Position numbers and translations under genes: made by a program. 64,000 nucleotides of DNA from Delphinapterus leucas (taxonomy: Eukaryota > Chordata > Mammalia > Artiodactyla > Monodontidae). Positions 22,235 through 34,234 of the stretch are shown here, piece after piece. The notes under the pieces are model-generated. The model had not been told where the DNA came from. It did no database searches and was given only the letters and a program-made list of their open reading frames with translations. Each line of letters starts with the position of its first letter. Position 1 is the first letter of the stretch. The stretch spans positions 181,037 to 245,036 of the forward strand of contig NW_022098024.1 in NCBI RefSeq assembly GCF_002288925.2, in the 5' to 3' direction.

Positions 22235-22485
22235 TAAAATTTATTGAGCACTTATACTATGTCTCTGACATCTGATTAGCACTTTACCTGCAGTATTTCA
22301 TTTAAAGTTCACAAAAATCTTGAGGCAGGTATTGCTAGTGCCCATATATTGTAGATAGGAGAAATGAGACTCGAATAGGTCAGGTAATTTGCCTGAGGTC
22401 GCTCACCTTATAGCAAAACTGGGACTTGAACTCACACTTATATGATTTTAGCATCCCTGGTCTGAACCTAAATGCTGTGCTACAT
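22235..22485 (-). mobile_element. MIR SINE, antisense
   Basis: Diagnostic reversed MIR order: 'tttattgagcacttatacta', 'gattagcactttacctgcag', 'gagaaatgagactcgaatag', 'ttgcctgaggtcgctcacc', 'gggacttgaactcacac'. Confidence 0.85.
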
Positions 22486-22544
22486 CACAACTGAAGGCTT
22501 TGTTAGGCCTGATTCCCCTCTGCAATTTCACCCAGCTTTAGCAT

Positions 22545-22650
22545 TAGGATACCTGGATTTTGTTCTCTCTTTATTCCCAGTAATTGACGACCTTATTTGG
22601 CATTTAGTTTCTGTTCAATAAATGTTTGCTGGATGAATGTGTGGGTAGGA
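22545..22650 (+). mobile_element. L2 3' terminal fragment
   Basis: 'ctctctttattcccagtaat' and the ending 'tcaataaatgtttgctggat' plus 'gaatg' match the L2 3' end. Confidence 0.6.
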
Positions 22651-23504
22651 AGGGATGCTCCTCCTCAGGGTTTTTGCACTGACCTTGGATGGCTTCTCAT
22701 TTCATTTGTTAAAACACAGATGATAATGCAGAGGCACTAAGAAGGACAAAGAGGATCAAATAACCAAGCTAAAATGTTTTATTCCAAACACTAATAACAC
22801 AACATTGTAATGAAAGTACTGAACATAACAGATTTTCCCCCTCCTCCAGAGAGTCCAATTAATTATTCATGAAGTGAAGGACAAAGACATTTTATAGTAT
22901 GTTTTAGAGAAAGAAAAACATAAATCAGGGAGCATAATGAAATTTTTGATAATGGAGTTTTGCCTTTCTTCACCAAGCCTGCCTTGCAACATACATTCTT
23001 AGTGAAAGAATACAAAGCTACAACAAGCTACAAAAGATCTTTTCTGGGACAGATAAAGCAACTAGGAAATACAAAAGAAAGGAAAGAAAAAAGCTCCAAC
23101 AAACTGGAACAATTGCAAGCATTATAAGAAAATCAATGAAATCAAACCTACTCTTAAGGCAACAACAGCTACAGACTGTCGGATCATTAAAAAGAAATCT
23201 CAGCTTGGAAGATTACAGTGGAATTAAACAAAACCAAAAATGTTAGGACCAAGCAAAGCATGCAAGCGGCAGTTTTATGCTTCACAAAGATGTCACCTCA
23301 TGAAATATGCCCTCAAATGTGGAGGGAGATCTGTGGAGGTCCTCAAATTAACTGAATCAGAGGAGGAAAGGTAAAGAGTTGGTATTCACTTCCTTTCAGC
23401 TAAGTTACTGGCTAGTCATTATAGTCTTATTCATAAGTCAATAATATTGAGTTACAATTGAAAGCATAGAACTGTGCTAGATAAAGTGGGAAGAAACTCA
23501 TTTT
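22651..23504. other. Unique, AT-rich, repeat-poor DNA
   Basis: No gene or recognised repeat. It includes 'ccaattaattattcatgaag' near 22,855, a cluster of homeodomain-like TAAT cores, in an otherwise A-rich stretch. No coding frame of note. Confidence 0.45.
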
Positions 23505-23735
23505 CAGGTGTTCCGTCCTCCTGGTTTGTTTCAAAAGCTCTTACTCATCCTTTAAGAGTCAGATCAATTGCCTCGTCCTCTGTGCCATTGTCCCCGATTC
23601 CTTTAGGCGGAGTGACTCACTTCCTTTCCTGGGCCTGGCAGCAATTTATTTCATCCTGAACTCTTCCCTGTATATCTCTTATAGCCCTTAGTCATTGTAT
23701 TGTTATGGTTTGCTTATAGCTGTTCCTCAGATTAA
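23505..23735 (+). mobile_element. L2 3' end, sense
   Basis: 'ctcttactcatcctttaaga' then 'gtcagatcaattgcc', 'cctcgtcctctgtgccattg' and 'ttagtcattgtattgttatg' follow the L2 3' region consensus order. Confidence 0.75.
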
Positions 23736-24536
23736 GACTGATCTTTTAATTTTTTTAACATCTTTATTAGAGTATAATTGCTTTACATTGTTGTGTTAGT
23801 TTCTGCTGTATAACAAAGTGAATCAGCTATACATATACATATATCCCCATATCCCCTCCCTCTTGCGTCTCCCTCCCACCCTCCCTATCCCACCCCTCTA
23901 GGTGGACACAAAGCATGGAGCTGATCTCCCCATGCTATGCAGCTGCTTCCCACTAGCTATCTATTTTACATTTGTAAAATAGTGTATATATGTCAATGTA
24001 GTGTACATACGTCAGTGCCACTGTCTCACTTCATCCCAGCTTACCCTTCCCCCTCCCCATATCCTCAAGTCCATTCTCTACGTCTGTGTCCTTATTCCTG
24101 TCCTGCCCCTAGGTTCTTCAGAACCATTTTCTTTTTTTTTTTAGATTCCATATATATGTGTTAGCATACGGTATTTGTTTTTCTCTTTCTGACTTACTTC
24201 ACTCTGGACAGAGATGGACAGAGTCTAGGTCCATCCAACTCACTACAAATAACTCAATTTCATTTTCTTTTATGGCTGAGTAATATGCCATTGTATATAT
24301 GTGCCACATCTTCTTTATCCATTCATCTGTCCGCGGACACTTAGGTTGCTTCCACGTCTGGCTATTGGAAATAATGCTGCAGTGAACATGGTGGTACATG
24401 ACTCTTTTTGAATTACGGTTTTCTCAGGGTATATGCCCAGTAGTGGGATTGCTGGGTCGTATGGTAGTTCTATTTTCAGTTTTTTAAGGAACCTCCATAC
24501 TGTTCTCCACAGTGGCTGTATCAGTTTACATCCCCA

Positions 24537-25604
24537 CTAACAGTGCAAAAGGGTTCCCATTTCTCCACACCCTCTCCAGCATTTACTGTTTGTAGATTTT
24601 TTGACGATGGCCATTTTGACTGGTGTGAGGTGATACTTCACTGTGGTTTTGATTTTAATTTCTCTAATGATTAGTGATGTTGAGCATCCTTTCATGTGTT
24701 TGTTGGCAATCTGTATGTCTCCTTTGTGGAAGTGTCTACTTAAGTCTTCTGCCCATTTTTGGATTGGGCTGTTTGTTTTTTTGATATTGAGCTGCATGAG
24801 CTGCTTGTATATTTTGGAGATTAATCCTTTGTCAGTTGCTTCATTTGCAAATATTTTCTCCTATTCTGAGAGTTGTCTTTTTGTCTTGTTTATGGTTTCC
24901 TTTGCTGTGCAAAAGCTTTTAAGTTTCATTAGGTCCTATTTGTTTATTTTTGTTTTTATTTCCATTTATCTAGGAGGTGGATCCAAAAGGATATTGCTGT
25001 GATTTATGTCCTAGAGTGTTCTGCCTATGTTTTCCTCTAAGAGTTTTATAGTGTCTGGTTTAACATTTAGGTCTTTAATCCATTTTGAGTTTATTTTTGT
25101 GTGTGGTGTAATGGAGTGTTCTAATTTCATTCTTTTACATGTAGCTGCCCAGTTTTCCCAGCACCACTTATTGAAGAGGCTGTCTTTTCTCCACTGTATA
25201 TTCTTGCCTCCTTTATCAAAGATAAGATGACCATATGTGCATGGGTTTACCTCTGGGCTTTCTATCCTGTTCCATTGATCTATATTACTGTTTTTGTGCC
25301 AGTACCATACTTTCTTGATTATTGTAGCTTTGTACTATAGCCTGAAGTCAGGGAGCCTGATTCCTCCAGCTCCGTTTTTCTTTCTCAAGATTGCTTTGGC
25401 TATTCGGGGTCTTTTGTGTTTCCATACAAATTGTGAAATGTTTTGTTCTAGTTCTGTGAGAAATGCCATTGGTAGTTTGATAGGGATTGCACTGAATCTG
25501 TAGATTGCTTTGGGTAGTATAGTCATTTTCACAATGTTGGTTCTTCCAATCCAAGAACATGGTATATCTCTCCATCTGTTTGTGTCATCTTTAATTTCTT
25601 TCAT
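24537..25604 (-). pseudogene. L1 ORF2 C-terminal fragments
   Basis: Bases 24537-24797 read [20 protein letters not shown] and 25335-25604 read [18 protein letters not shown] with [11 protein letters not shown]; these are the L1 ORF2p thumb and C-terminal regions downstream of the RT catalytic core. They lie in separate frames with stops between. No function is expected. Confidence 0.85.
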
Positions 25605-25810
25605 CAGTGTCTTATAGTTTTCTGCATACAGTTCTTTTGTCTCTTTAGGTAGGTTTATTCCTAGGTATTTTATTCTTTTTGTTGCAATGGTAAGTGGGAG
25701 TATTTCCTGAATTTATCTTTCAGATTTTTCATCATTAGTGTATAGGAATGCAAGAGATTTCTGTGCATTAATTTTGTATCTTGCTACTTTACCAAATTCA
25801 TTGATTAGCT

Positions 25811-26725
25811 CTAGTAGTTTTCTGGTACCATCTTTAGGATTATCATGTCATCTGCAGACAGTGACAGTTTCACTTCTGCTTCTCTGATTTGTATTCCTTT
25901 TATTTCTTTTTCTTCTCTGATTGCTGTGGCTAAAGCTTCTAAAACTATGTTGAGTAGTAGTGGTGAGAGTGGGCAACCTTTTCTTATTGCTGATCTTAGT
26001 GGGAATGGTTTCAGTTTTTCACCATTGAGAATGATGTTGGCTGTGGGTTTGTCATATATGGCCTTTATTATGTTGAAGTAAGTTCCCTCTATGCCTACTT
26101 TGTGGAGAGTTTTTATCGTAAATATGTATTGAATTTTCTCAAAAGCTTTTTCTGCATCTATTGAGATTTTCATATGTTTTTTATCCTTCAGTTTGTTAAT
26201 ATTGTGTATCACATTGATTGATTTGCATATATTGAAGAATCCTTGCATTCCTGGGATAAACCCCACTTCACCATGATGTATGATCCTTTTAATGTGCCAT
26301 TGGATTCTGTTTGCTAGTATTTTGTTGAGGATTTTTGCATCTATGTTCATCAGTGATACTGACCTGTAGTTTTCTTTTTTTGTGACATCTTTGTCTGGTT
26401 TTGGTATCAGGGTGCTGTTGGCCTCGTAGAATGAGTTTAGGAGTGTTCTTCCCTCTGCTGTATTTTGGAAGAGTTTGAGAAGGGTAGATGTTAGCTCTTC
26501 TCTAATTCTTTGATAGAATTTGCCTGTGAAGCCATCTGGTCCTTGGCTTTTGTTTCTTGGAAGATTTTTAATCACAGTTTCAATTTCAGTGCTTGTGATT
26601 GGTCTGTTCATATTATCTATTTCTTTCTGGTTGAGTCTAGAAAGTTTGTGCTTTATTAAGAATTTGTCCATTTCTTCCAGGTTGTCCATTATATTGGCAT
26701 ATAGAAGCTTGTAGTAATCTCTCAT
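25811..26725 (-). pseudogene. L1 ORF2p reverse-transcriptase fragment, longest ORF (304 codons)
   Basis: This is the longest open frame in the window and encodes the fingers and palm of L1 reverse transcriptase. In order: [20 protein letters not shown] and [10 protein letters not shown] (about residues 40-70), the LIPKPDKD motif (about 107), [20 protein letters not shown] (about 122-141), [13 protein letters not shown] (about 187) and [13 protein letters not shown] (about 246). The catalytic FADD is altered to SADD (codon TCT, about residue 294), just before the frame stops after 'MVPENY'. The aspartates remain but the preceding residue and downstream thumb are lost. It is a dead element, not a host gene. 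Confidence 0.92.
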
Positions 26726-26949
26726 GATCCTTTGTTTTGTGCAGTGTCAGTTGTTACTTCTCCTTTTTCATTTCTAATTCTGTTGATTTGAGTCTTCTCT
26801 CTGTTTTCTTGATGAGTCTGGCTAATGGTTTATCAATTCTGTTCATCTTCTCAGAGAATCAGCTTTTAGTTTTTTTGAACTTTGCTATTGTTTCCTTCAT
26901 TTCTTTTTCATTTATTTCTGATCTGATCTTTATGATTTCTTTCCTTCTG

Positions 26950-27174
26950 CTAACTTTGGGGTTTTTTTTTTCTTTCTTTAATTGCTTTAGGTGTAAAGTT
27001 AGGTTGTTTATTTGATATTTTTCGTGTTTTGTGGTAGGATTGTATTGCTATAAACTTTCCTTTTAGAACTGCTTTTGCTTCATCCCATAGGTTTGGGGTC
27101 ATCGTGTGTTCATTTTCACTTGTTTCTAGGTATTTTTTGATTCCTTCAGTAATCTGTTGGTTATTTAGTAGCAT
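26950..27174 (-). pseudogene. L1 ORF2 linker between endonuclease and RT
   Basis: The 74-codon frame reads MLLNNQQITEGIKKYLETSE and [18 protein letters not shown], the region just downstream of the ORF2 endonuclease domain. The 5' truncation of this L1 removes much of the endonuclease. Confidence 0.85.
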
Positions 27175-27589
27175 ATCGTTTAGCCTCCATGTGTTGTATT
27201 TTTTACAGTTTTTTCCTGTAATTGATGTATAGTGTCATAGTGTTGTAGTCAGAAAAGATACTTGATATGATTTCAATTTTGTTCAATTTACCAAGGCTTT
27301 ATTTGTGACCCAAGATATGATCTATCCTGGAGGATGTTCCATGAGCACTTGAGAAGAAAGTGTATTCTATTGTTTTTGGATGGAATGTCCTATAAATATC
27401 AATTAAGTCCATCTTGTTTAATGTTTCTAACAGAAGTACAATAAAGGAAGGGTATTATAATGATATTAAGGCTTCTTATAAATGCAACGAGTTTCAACAA
27501 AAGTGAGGGAACATCATACTAGGGACTCCAACAACTGATAATAGGCCAAATGTCCTTAATTGTGCCCTGTAGTAGTTGACCTCCTTCAG

Positions 27590-27725
27590 AATCAACTAAA
27601 TGACCTCTTAAAAATGTCTATTTCTGGGCTTCACCTCAGACTCAGCATTTGAAAATGTCTTCAGGGGCTAGAACCTGAGTTCCCTCAGAAAATCTTTTAT
27701 AGTTTAAGGACCACTCTTAGATAGT
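27590..27725 (+). mobile_element. MER5-like hAT MITE fragment
   Basis: 'tctgggcttcacctcagact' then 'cagcatttgaaaatg' and the end 'agtttaaggaccactc' resemble MER5A ('gggccccaccccagacctactgaatcag...gtttgagaaccactg'). Highly diverged. Confidence 0.5.
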
Positions 27726-27869
27726 TATGCTAGGATGACGTTCAAAGATACTTTTCAATTCTGGGAATTTGTGGTTTAGGTTCTGAACGGCTTGTGCCAT
27801 TGACAAGATATGCATCTTTCAACAAATCATTTAATTCTTCAGTTCCCTTATCTATTTGGAAGATCTCAG

Positions 27870-27985
27870 ATGCATTTGGAGACTTAAAAATTAATACATA
27901 TTTCTGGCTTCTCCCCCTGAAAAGTCAGATTCAGTAAGTCTAGGGTAATTTGTATGGTCAACCAGATTTGGGAACCAATGAACTA
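27870..27985 (+). mobile_element. Second MER5-like fragment
   Basis: 'catatttctggcttctcccc' and 'tcagattcagtaagtctagg', ending 'gatttgggaaccaatg', follow the MER5 layout weakly. It could be chance similarity. Confidence 0.4.
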
Positions 27986-29769
27986 AATTATCTCCAAGGA
28001 TTTTCTATCATCAAAATTTCATGAGTCTACATTATTTAAAGTTATCAAAATGTGTTGTGCCACATATTATCCATACCTTCTCCAGGTAGGATATTTGAGG
28101 AGCTGGCTCCCTTTTCTAGACCAAATTTTGATTATTTATTTTTCAAAATCACAGTGAGGTAGACATTAGCCAGAAATATGCTTCCCTCCCACCCCACTTT
28201 AGCAAATGTAGAATCAAATTACTATAATACCAAAAGATGTCCAGTTGTTACCTCCATTGTGCCTACCTTCTTCCAGAGATGGTTTTATTTAACTGTATGG
28301 GGACTGGACCCCTGAACTACCATGGCTCCCTGGTAACAGGGTGATGATAGAGGGTCACCTGCTCTTTGTACCATACTCTGTGGACGACACTGAGGGATTG
28401 TTATGGAATCAAGAGGTCTTCTGACCCCTTTTAATTTTCTCTCCTAGAGCAGAAACTATGGGCCAAAATGCAATCTAATCATGATATGCTCTACCTTGTT
28501 TACAATACCATGAGGCAAAAGTTTCCCTACTATTTTATAGAAACACACAAGTCAGGAATACATGGCTTCTTAACACAGGAAAACTATAAGGGAGGAAATT
28601 TTTAGATCACACATGTTTTTCTAAGTATCACAGATATGTAGCTTATATTTTAGAAAGAGTCCAGAGAACATAGTATATGTTATATAGAAAAAATAACTAC
28701 AGTTATACAAGACATCTACTCTTGGGAGGAGGAAAAATCATTATCTGCTAACTCCAGGGGTCCCATAAAGGAAAATTCCCCATCCACACTTCCGTCAGAA
28801 TAGCCTCAGCAAGATCCAAGTGAGTTATTAGATATAAACCTATATGCTGGTGGATCTATCCTAAACAAAGAGGGAACAGATGTCCAAAGATAACCCTGTG
28901 TCCTGAGCCTCTAATTTAAACTGAGATTCCTTTATTATGCTGGACATATTTTTGGAAGGGATTGCCAGGCCTGAAGTTGGGACAGTAAATGGCTTCCAAC
29001 TTCAGCCCTAGTGTAGAGTGTTTCTTTATAATGCCTTTGATTATCCAAAATAATCTTTCTTGTTTAGGAATTTGCCTCTTCTAGGAGAGGCAGGTGCTTG
29101 TTAACAATTAACGTTATATCTGCTACCATAATGAGTCCTTTGAAATTAGGGTGTTGCCATGCTTCCCTTTGTCCCTCCAGTCAAAGAAATTCACAGCAAT
29201 CCTCACTCTTAATGAACACAAAATTCACCTGGGGATAACTGAAAAAAAAGGGAGGGAGCAAGAGAGAGAATTTCTGACACTGCCAGAGATCTGAGTCCAT
29301 GGACGTAGTTCTGGTACGTGGCTAAGGAGTCAGCATTTTAACAGCAACCCTATGCACGTTTCACCCCGAGGGACGCAGTTCTCATTCTCTCTTGCCAATG
29401 AATATGGCTTGTGGGTTAGAATGGGGCGGCACTTTTCCTCTGAATTTCCTCCAGACAGTAAGTCTACACGCTGGTTGCCTTGTTTTGAGAAGCCATGGAC
29501 ATATATCCTACAGATGTTACTGGAGTAAGAAAAATCATTTGATTCTTAAAAGATGAAAATGGAAGTCAAGAGAATGGAGCTGGAGAAGGTTGCTTGAGTT
29601 TTAAACAGATTCAGACAGAAAAGTAAACTTACATAGGTATTACTTTGGAGACTCAAAAGTATTAGAGAGTTATTTTAAATAAGGACAAGGAAGGAAAAAA
29701 CAGGATCAAGCCAAAAGATAAGTGGGATTTGATAAAGTGTTATTTATACAATGATCTTAATAATTAGAT

Positions 29770-29945
29770 GGTATTTGTTCTTTCATTCGACTTTCATTCC
29801 TCCATTTATTCATTAAGTATTCATTGAGAATCCACTATATATATAGCCCTATGCTAGGCACTGTTAGGAATTTTAAAAGAGCATCATGCATAGTCAGTAC
29901 TTTCTTTTAGGAGCTCAGAATGTAGTAGGAGATTCAGGGCAAGTT
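29770..29945 (-). mobile_element. L2 3' end, antisense
   Basis: 'ttattcattaagtattcatt' then 'gagaatccactatata', 'ctatgctaggcactgttagg' and 'ggagctcagaatgtagtagg' match the reverse complement of the L2 3' terminus. Confidence 0.7.
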
Positions 29946-31554
29946 CGCATGAAAATTTACCTAACAACACAAGACATGATATAAACAATGTCACCAGGCA
30001 GTATATGATTACGTGTCAAGTAAGTGGGACAGGTGTATGTCAGGATGTTCCTGTCTCTCTTCTGCCTGATGCCTCCTACCAACCAGTTCTGTTGTATTCT
30101 GTTCTATCTGCCCTTGGTGTTAGGTCCAACCCCAAAAGACCATCTTTAGAAAATATCTTGTTAGTAGAAGCTGGTTTGAGAATCATGTTTCCTTTTTCTG
30201 GCCCTTCAAGCTTGTTCACATGCCCACTTTGTTTGAAATTTCTGATGCTTGTGCGTCAATCACGTTGGCAACATGCTTGGCGTTTTGTCCCGTGGACTTA
30301 TCTTGAATATTGGTCAGAGATAGTTTTGTTGCTAGAAACTTAATCTGATTTAGGTGTGGATGAATCCAAAATTCAAATTATATCAGCATTCAGTCTCACC
30401 CTTTATTTCTCAGACCTGTTGTTTTTCTTCATTGGATTGAAACATTGGTAAGCTCTTGTCTCAAGGTAGCAAAGAAGGCTCATGGCAGCAACAAGCTTAC
30501 GTTTTTGCATTGTCATCGTTTTAAAAGGGGAGTGCTTGTTTTACTCACACTACCAGCAAATATGAAGGGGAGGTAATAACCAAAGCTCAGCTAACAACTG
30601 TGATATCAGTGATTGGTTTTGTTTTCACTTTTGGAGCTGGTGGGTGATAGAAGCTCAAAGACCTGGTGGGCAGATAACAATTATTACATGGTCCCTATAC
30701 CTAGCCCTTCAGATTATGATAAAAGAGGTATAATTTAATAAATATGCTAATAGCTTTTATTGCTGTATACTTTCAGTCTCCTTGAAAACACACATGCCTT
30801 TTAATAAATACATGTCTGGCTGCATACCACACTCCCCAAGTAAAATTCAGCAGTGCTCTAAGATGTAGCAAGAAAGACATAGGAATGATAACTGATACTG
30901 TCAAATTAACAGAAGAGAACTCTACTTAGACACCCCACGTTCCTGTGGTTGTTAGGACAAATGTCTGCTTTACTTACTTCTTTTACATTAGAACAAACCA
31001 CCTTAACTCTCCTTTACAATGGAAAACTTGCGGTTGTTTTTTTTTTATTATTATTTACGGCTGACAATGATTATTTACTGCATGGGAAAGTAAACTGCTG
31101 TCAAGAGAATCCTGTAATTATTAGTTTCAAAGTTTTATGTGCACATGAATGGGAAGGAAGTAATTATGAGTAAATTTGCAGGTTGTCATCCAAGAAATTT
31201 GTTTTAGGGTAAATTATTTATTTTTAAAAATTCCATGGGAAATATATCAAAGCTATATTTTCTCTTGTAATTGAGTTTACCAGCACGCATCCCTAGGACC
31301 ATTCATGGGCTCTGCTCACAATACAGTGACTTGCAGTATACTATATTATTTGAAACATAGTTCAAGGACCAAAATTGAGATGGTCATTTTAGAAAGAGAG
31401 AAGAAAACTGTAACAACTTAAGGAGATTGAAAGAGAATCAGTGATCTGGTAGGTCAAGAATAACTGAAAATACTCTTCATTTGTTTCCTTAGCTCCTAAT
31501 GGGGTGTCCTTCAGATATCTTCTGTGATATGGTCACATGAGATATGAGAAAGAA
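29946..31554. other. Unique DNA with one unassigned 112-codon frame
   Basis: The plus-strand frame at 30005-30343 starts MITCQVSGTGVCQDVPVSLL. It has no recognised domain and does not lie in a repeat I can name. It lacks splice or promoter context that I can see, so I do not call it a gene. The rest shows no recognisable feature. Confidence 0.45.
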
Positions 31555-31765
31555 CTGTGGTTTTGGACTTAGGCAGACACAGATTCAAATCCTGCTTCTA
31601 CCACCAACTGGCCAAGTGACTGTGACAAGGTCTGTTTTCTTATCCATACAGTAGAATTCAAATAGATACTCCCCGTTATCAATGAGAGCATCAGTTTGAG
31701 ACAGTGTTTGTAAACTGCTCACTGAAGCACCTGGCAAACATAAATACTCAGTAAGTGTCAGTTCC
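31555..31765 (+). mobile_element. MIR SINE, sense
   Basis: 'tttggacttaggcagacaca', 'gattcaaatcctgcttctac', 'tggccaagtgactgtgacaa' and 'gcacctggcaaacataaata' follow the MIR consensus from the tRNA-like head to the 3' end. Confidence 0.85.
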
Positions 31766-32039
31766 CTCTGCTTAACTTTTGGAAGCACCAAAGCAAATCT
31801 GAGGCATGGATGGAAATATAGATTTCTGTAGTACGTCATCTAGCTTCTTCTTTGAAATGCTTCCTTTCTTAGACAAGTGCTTCGTGGTCATCAGGGAACA
31901 CCTCAGGAAAAGGGTGGTATTTCGAAATGATTTTGGCATTACTCTTGTTTGTTCTTGCAAGTGATGAACATAGAAAATCTCAACCACCTCTCTTCTGGAA
32001 GGAGGCTGTGCCTGTAGGACCCTAATAAAAAGCAAATTT

Positions 32040-33485
32040 AATTTTTACGAAAGCAAAAAGATAATTCAATGGAAAAAGTAAAATATTTTCAACACACCCG
32101 CTGAAACCACTGGATAGCCACATATAGAAAAACAAGATAAAACTTTAAACTCAATTCTTTTTTCACACCATACACAATAATTAATTTGAGATGAATAGTA
32201 TACTTAAAGGAAAATATAGTTTACAACATTGAGGTAGACAGAAATTTCTTAGAACTCAAAAAGCTCTAAATAAAAAAGAAAGATATGATATGTTTGATCT
32301 CATCAAAATAAAAATCTCTGCTTATCACAAGACACCATTAAAAAATGGCAAGCCACTGTCCGGAGAAAATATTTGCAGTGCATGTTTCTGACAAATGGTT
32401 TGTATCTAGAATACAAACAAATGAAAACCAAAAGTCAATTCCTCACGAAACAGTCAAACAACCCAATAAAAGTAGAATGGACATTTCACAGAAGATATAC
32501 AAATGGCCAAGAAGCAAATATATTCAATATCATAAGATATCACTTTTTGCCTAGTATAATGGCTAAAACTAAGAAGACTGACAATATGAAATGTTTGTGA
32601 AGATATAGAGCAACTGATATTTTTAAAAATTAATTAATGTATTTAAAATTTATTTTTTATTGAGGTAACATTGGTTTATAACATTATGTAAGTTTCATGT
32701 GTACAACATACTTTTACTGCTGTATGCACTGCAGAGTGCTCACCACCTAGTTTCCATCCGTCACCGTACTGCTGAAAGGAGCTCTTCTACCAGAAACACA
32801 AAGGCAAAAGTACACAGAATTCTAAGTAAGGCAATAAATAGAAAGAATCAGAAAATTGCAACTGGATTTTTTTTTTTTTACATTTCTAGTAGGACTATAA
32901 CATAGTATAACCTGTGGAAGACACTTTGGCAATTTCTTAAAAAGCTCAACATCCACCTACCCTATTGCACAGCAGTTTCATTTCTAAATATTTAATGAAA
33001 AGAAGACATAACGCCCACAAAAGGACATGTACAACATTTTCATAGCAGTGGTTTTTTTCATAATAGGTCAAACTGGAAAGTATCCAAATAGCCATCAACA
33101 AATTGTGGTATATTCCAGTAACGTGATCCTAATCAGCAATAAAAAGAAGAACAAGCTGTTAGTAATGCAGGCAACAAGATGGATAAATATTGAAAATATT
33201 ATGCTGAGCAAAAGAATCCAGTCAAGGAAAGAAGACGTACTGTGCATTTGCATTTATATAAAGGTCTTTAACAGGCAGAAATAAACTGTGATGATAGATG
33301 TTAACTGCAGTGATTTCCTAGGGCAGTGATGGATTGCCTGAAAGGAACATAATCTTGCTGGGTGATGGAAATGATCCATGTCCTGATTGGGGTGATGTTT
33401 ACTCCAGCATATGCATTGGTCAAAACTCATCAAAGTGTTAACGGGTGCATTTTATTGTTTGTAAATTGTACTTCAAAGGTAGAGA
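32040..33485 (+). mobile_element. L1M, sense, ORF2 end and 3'UTR
   Basis: 'agataattcaatggaaaaag', 'tttgatctcatcaaaataaa', 'ggagaaaatatttgcagtgc', then the 3'UTR text 'atgctgagcaaaagaatcca' and 'ctgattggggtgatgtttac' give a sense L1M tail. All frames are broken. An unrelated block at about 32,630-32,870 interrupts it. Confidence 0.8.
32630..32765 (-). mobile_element. L1 3'-end fragment, antisense, within the L1M
   Basis: 'attgaggtaacattggttta', 'taagtttcatgtgtacaaca' and 'agtttccatccgtcaccgta' are the reverse complement of an L1MA-type 3' terminus. The following 100 bases to a poly-T at about 32,867 are not assigned and may belong to the same insertion. Confidence 0.65.
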
Positions 33486-33544
33486 AAGTGGAGTGCAGAG
33501 GAGTATGTGTAATTACACAATTATCAGGGCAATCCCTTAAGAAA

Positions 33545-34234
33545 ATAACATTCAGTTTGTTCAGAATGGCCTGAGATAGTCTTTAGCTCCCAAGGCACAA
33601 AGTTCCTGTAATCCATACTGCTGTCTACTTGGAGAAGGTACGGAGAGAAGGGTCCATAGCTCGGGCCGGTCAGGCTCCTGCTTCTGCGCATGGGGTCATG
33701 GTGATACTGGGGCTCAAGGCAGCCCACCCCAAAGTATGCCGCAATGGGATATTGATTCTTTTGGATTAAAGTTACTTAAGATGGCCAGTGCAAGAGGGAC
33801 ACTCTGACCCTCCTTTCTGTCTCCCTGAAAGCAGGAAATAAATCTCCCATGGGAAAGGTGCCCTCCTCCATCTGAAGGTAGAACTCCCTTATCAACAGAG
33901 ATAGGGAATTTGGGCAATAAGGCTATGTAAACAAACCTTGTTACTTTAATTTACTACACTAAGCCCAAACTCTGTTTAGATTCTCCACTAATTGAGCGCC
34001 CCAAACCTAAGTTTCTTTGTCTTGTCAATTCCTCAAAATATATTATTTCTCTGTCTAAAAAGTATAAAAGCTGCCTGCTTTGGCTGCTTATGTCCTATTT
34101 CTATGCAACATCTGTGTGCACAAATTAAAATTTGTTTCTTTTTCTCCTGTTAATCTGTCTTGTGTCAATTTTATTATTAGCTCAGCCACAAGGACTCAAG
34201 TGGGGTTGAGGGGAAGACTTGCCTCTCCCGGACA
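33545..34234 (+). mobile_element. Solo endogenous retrovirus LTR
   Basis: The block has U3-R-U5 order: a unique U3, a TATAAAAG box at 34063, 'aaattaaaatttgtttcttt' (AATAAA-like variant, about 34,125), then 'ctgttaatctgtcttgtgtc', the usual U5 text of mammalian class I or III LTRs, and a CA end at 34,234. No gag, pol or env lies next to it, so it is a solo LTR left by recombination. The left boundary and family are uncertain, and no TSD could be confirmed. Confidence 0.65.
34063..34070 (+). promoter_or_regulatory. LTR TATA box
   Basis: TATAAAAG placed about 60 bases upstream of the 'attaaaa' poly(A)-signal-like motif in the LTR, as in retroviral LTR promoters. Activity in the present genome is unknown. 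Confidence 0.5.

Larger units (their letters stand above)
23750..27425 (-). mobile_element. 5'-truncated young L1, about 3.7 kb
   Basis: The 3'UTR begins at the left ('agtataattgctttacattg', then 'atcccacccctctaggtgga') and the element runs through ORF2 C-terminus, reverse transcriptase and part of the endonuclease. Similarity to the full-length copy at 39.0-46.2 kb stops at 'gtccatcttgtttaatgt' (about 27,425), which marks 5' truncation inside the endonuclease domain. The two copies differ by only scattered substitutions and small indels by eye. No clear TSD was found. Confidence 0.92.
27426..29769. other. Mostly unique DNA
   Basis: Apart from two weak MER5-like fragments (listed separately), no gene or repeat was recognised. 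The open frames are short. Confidence 0.5.

Noticed and set aside
25811..26725. 304-codon ORF as a host gene
   Set aside because: Its motifs are those of L1 reverse transcriptase, it lies inside a 3.7-kb L1, and its catalytic motif and downstream frame are damaged.
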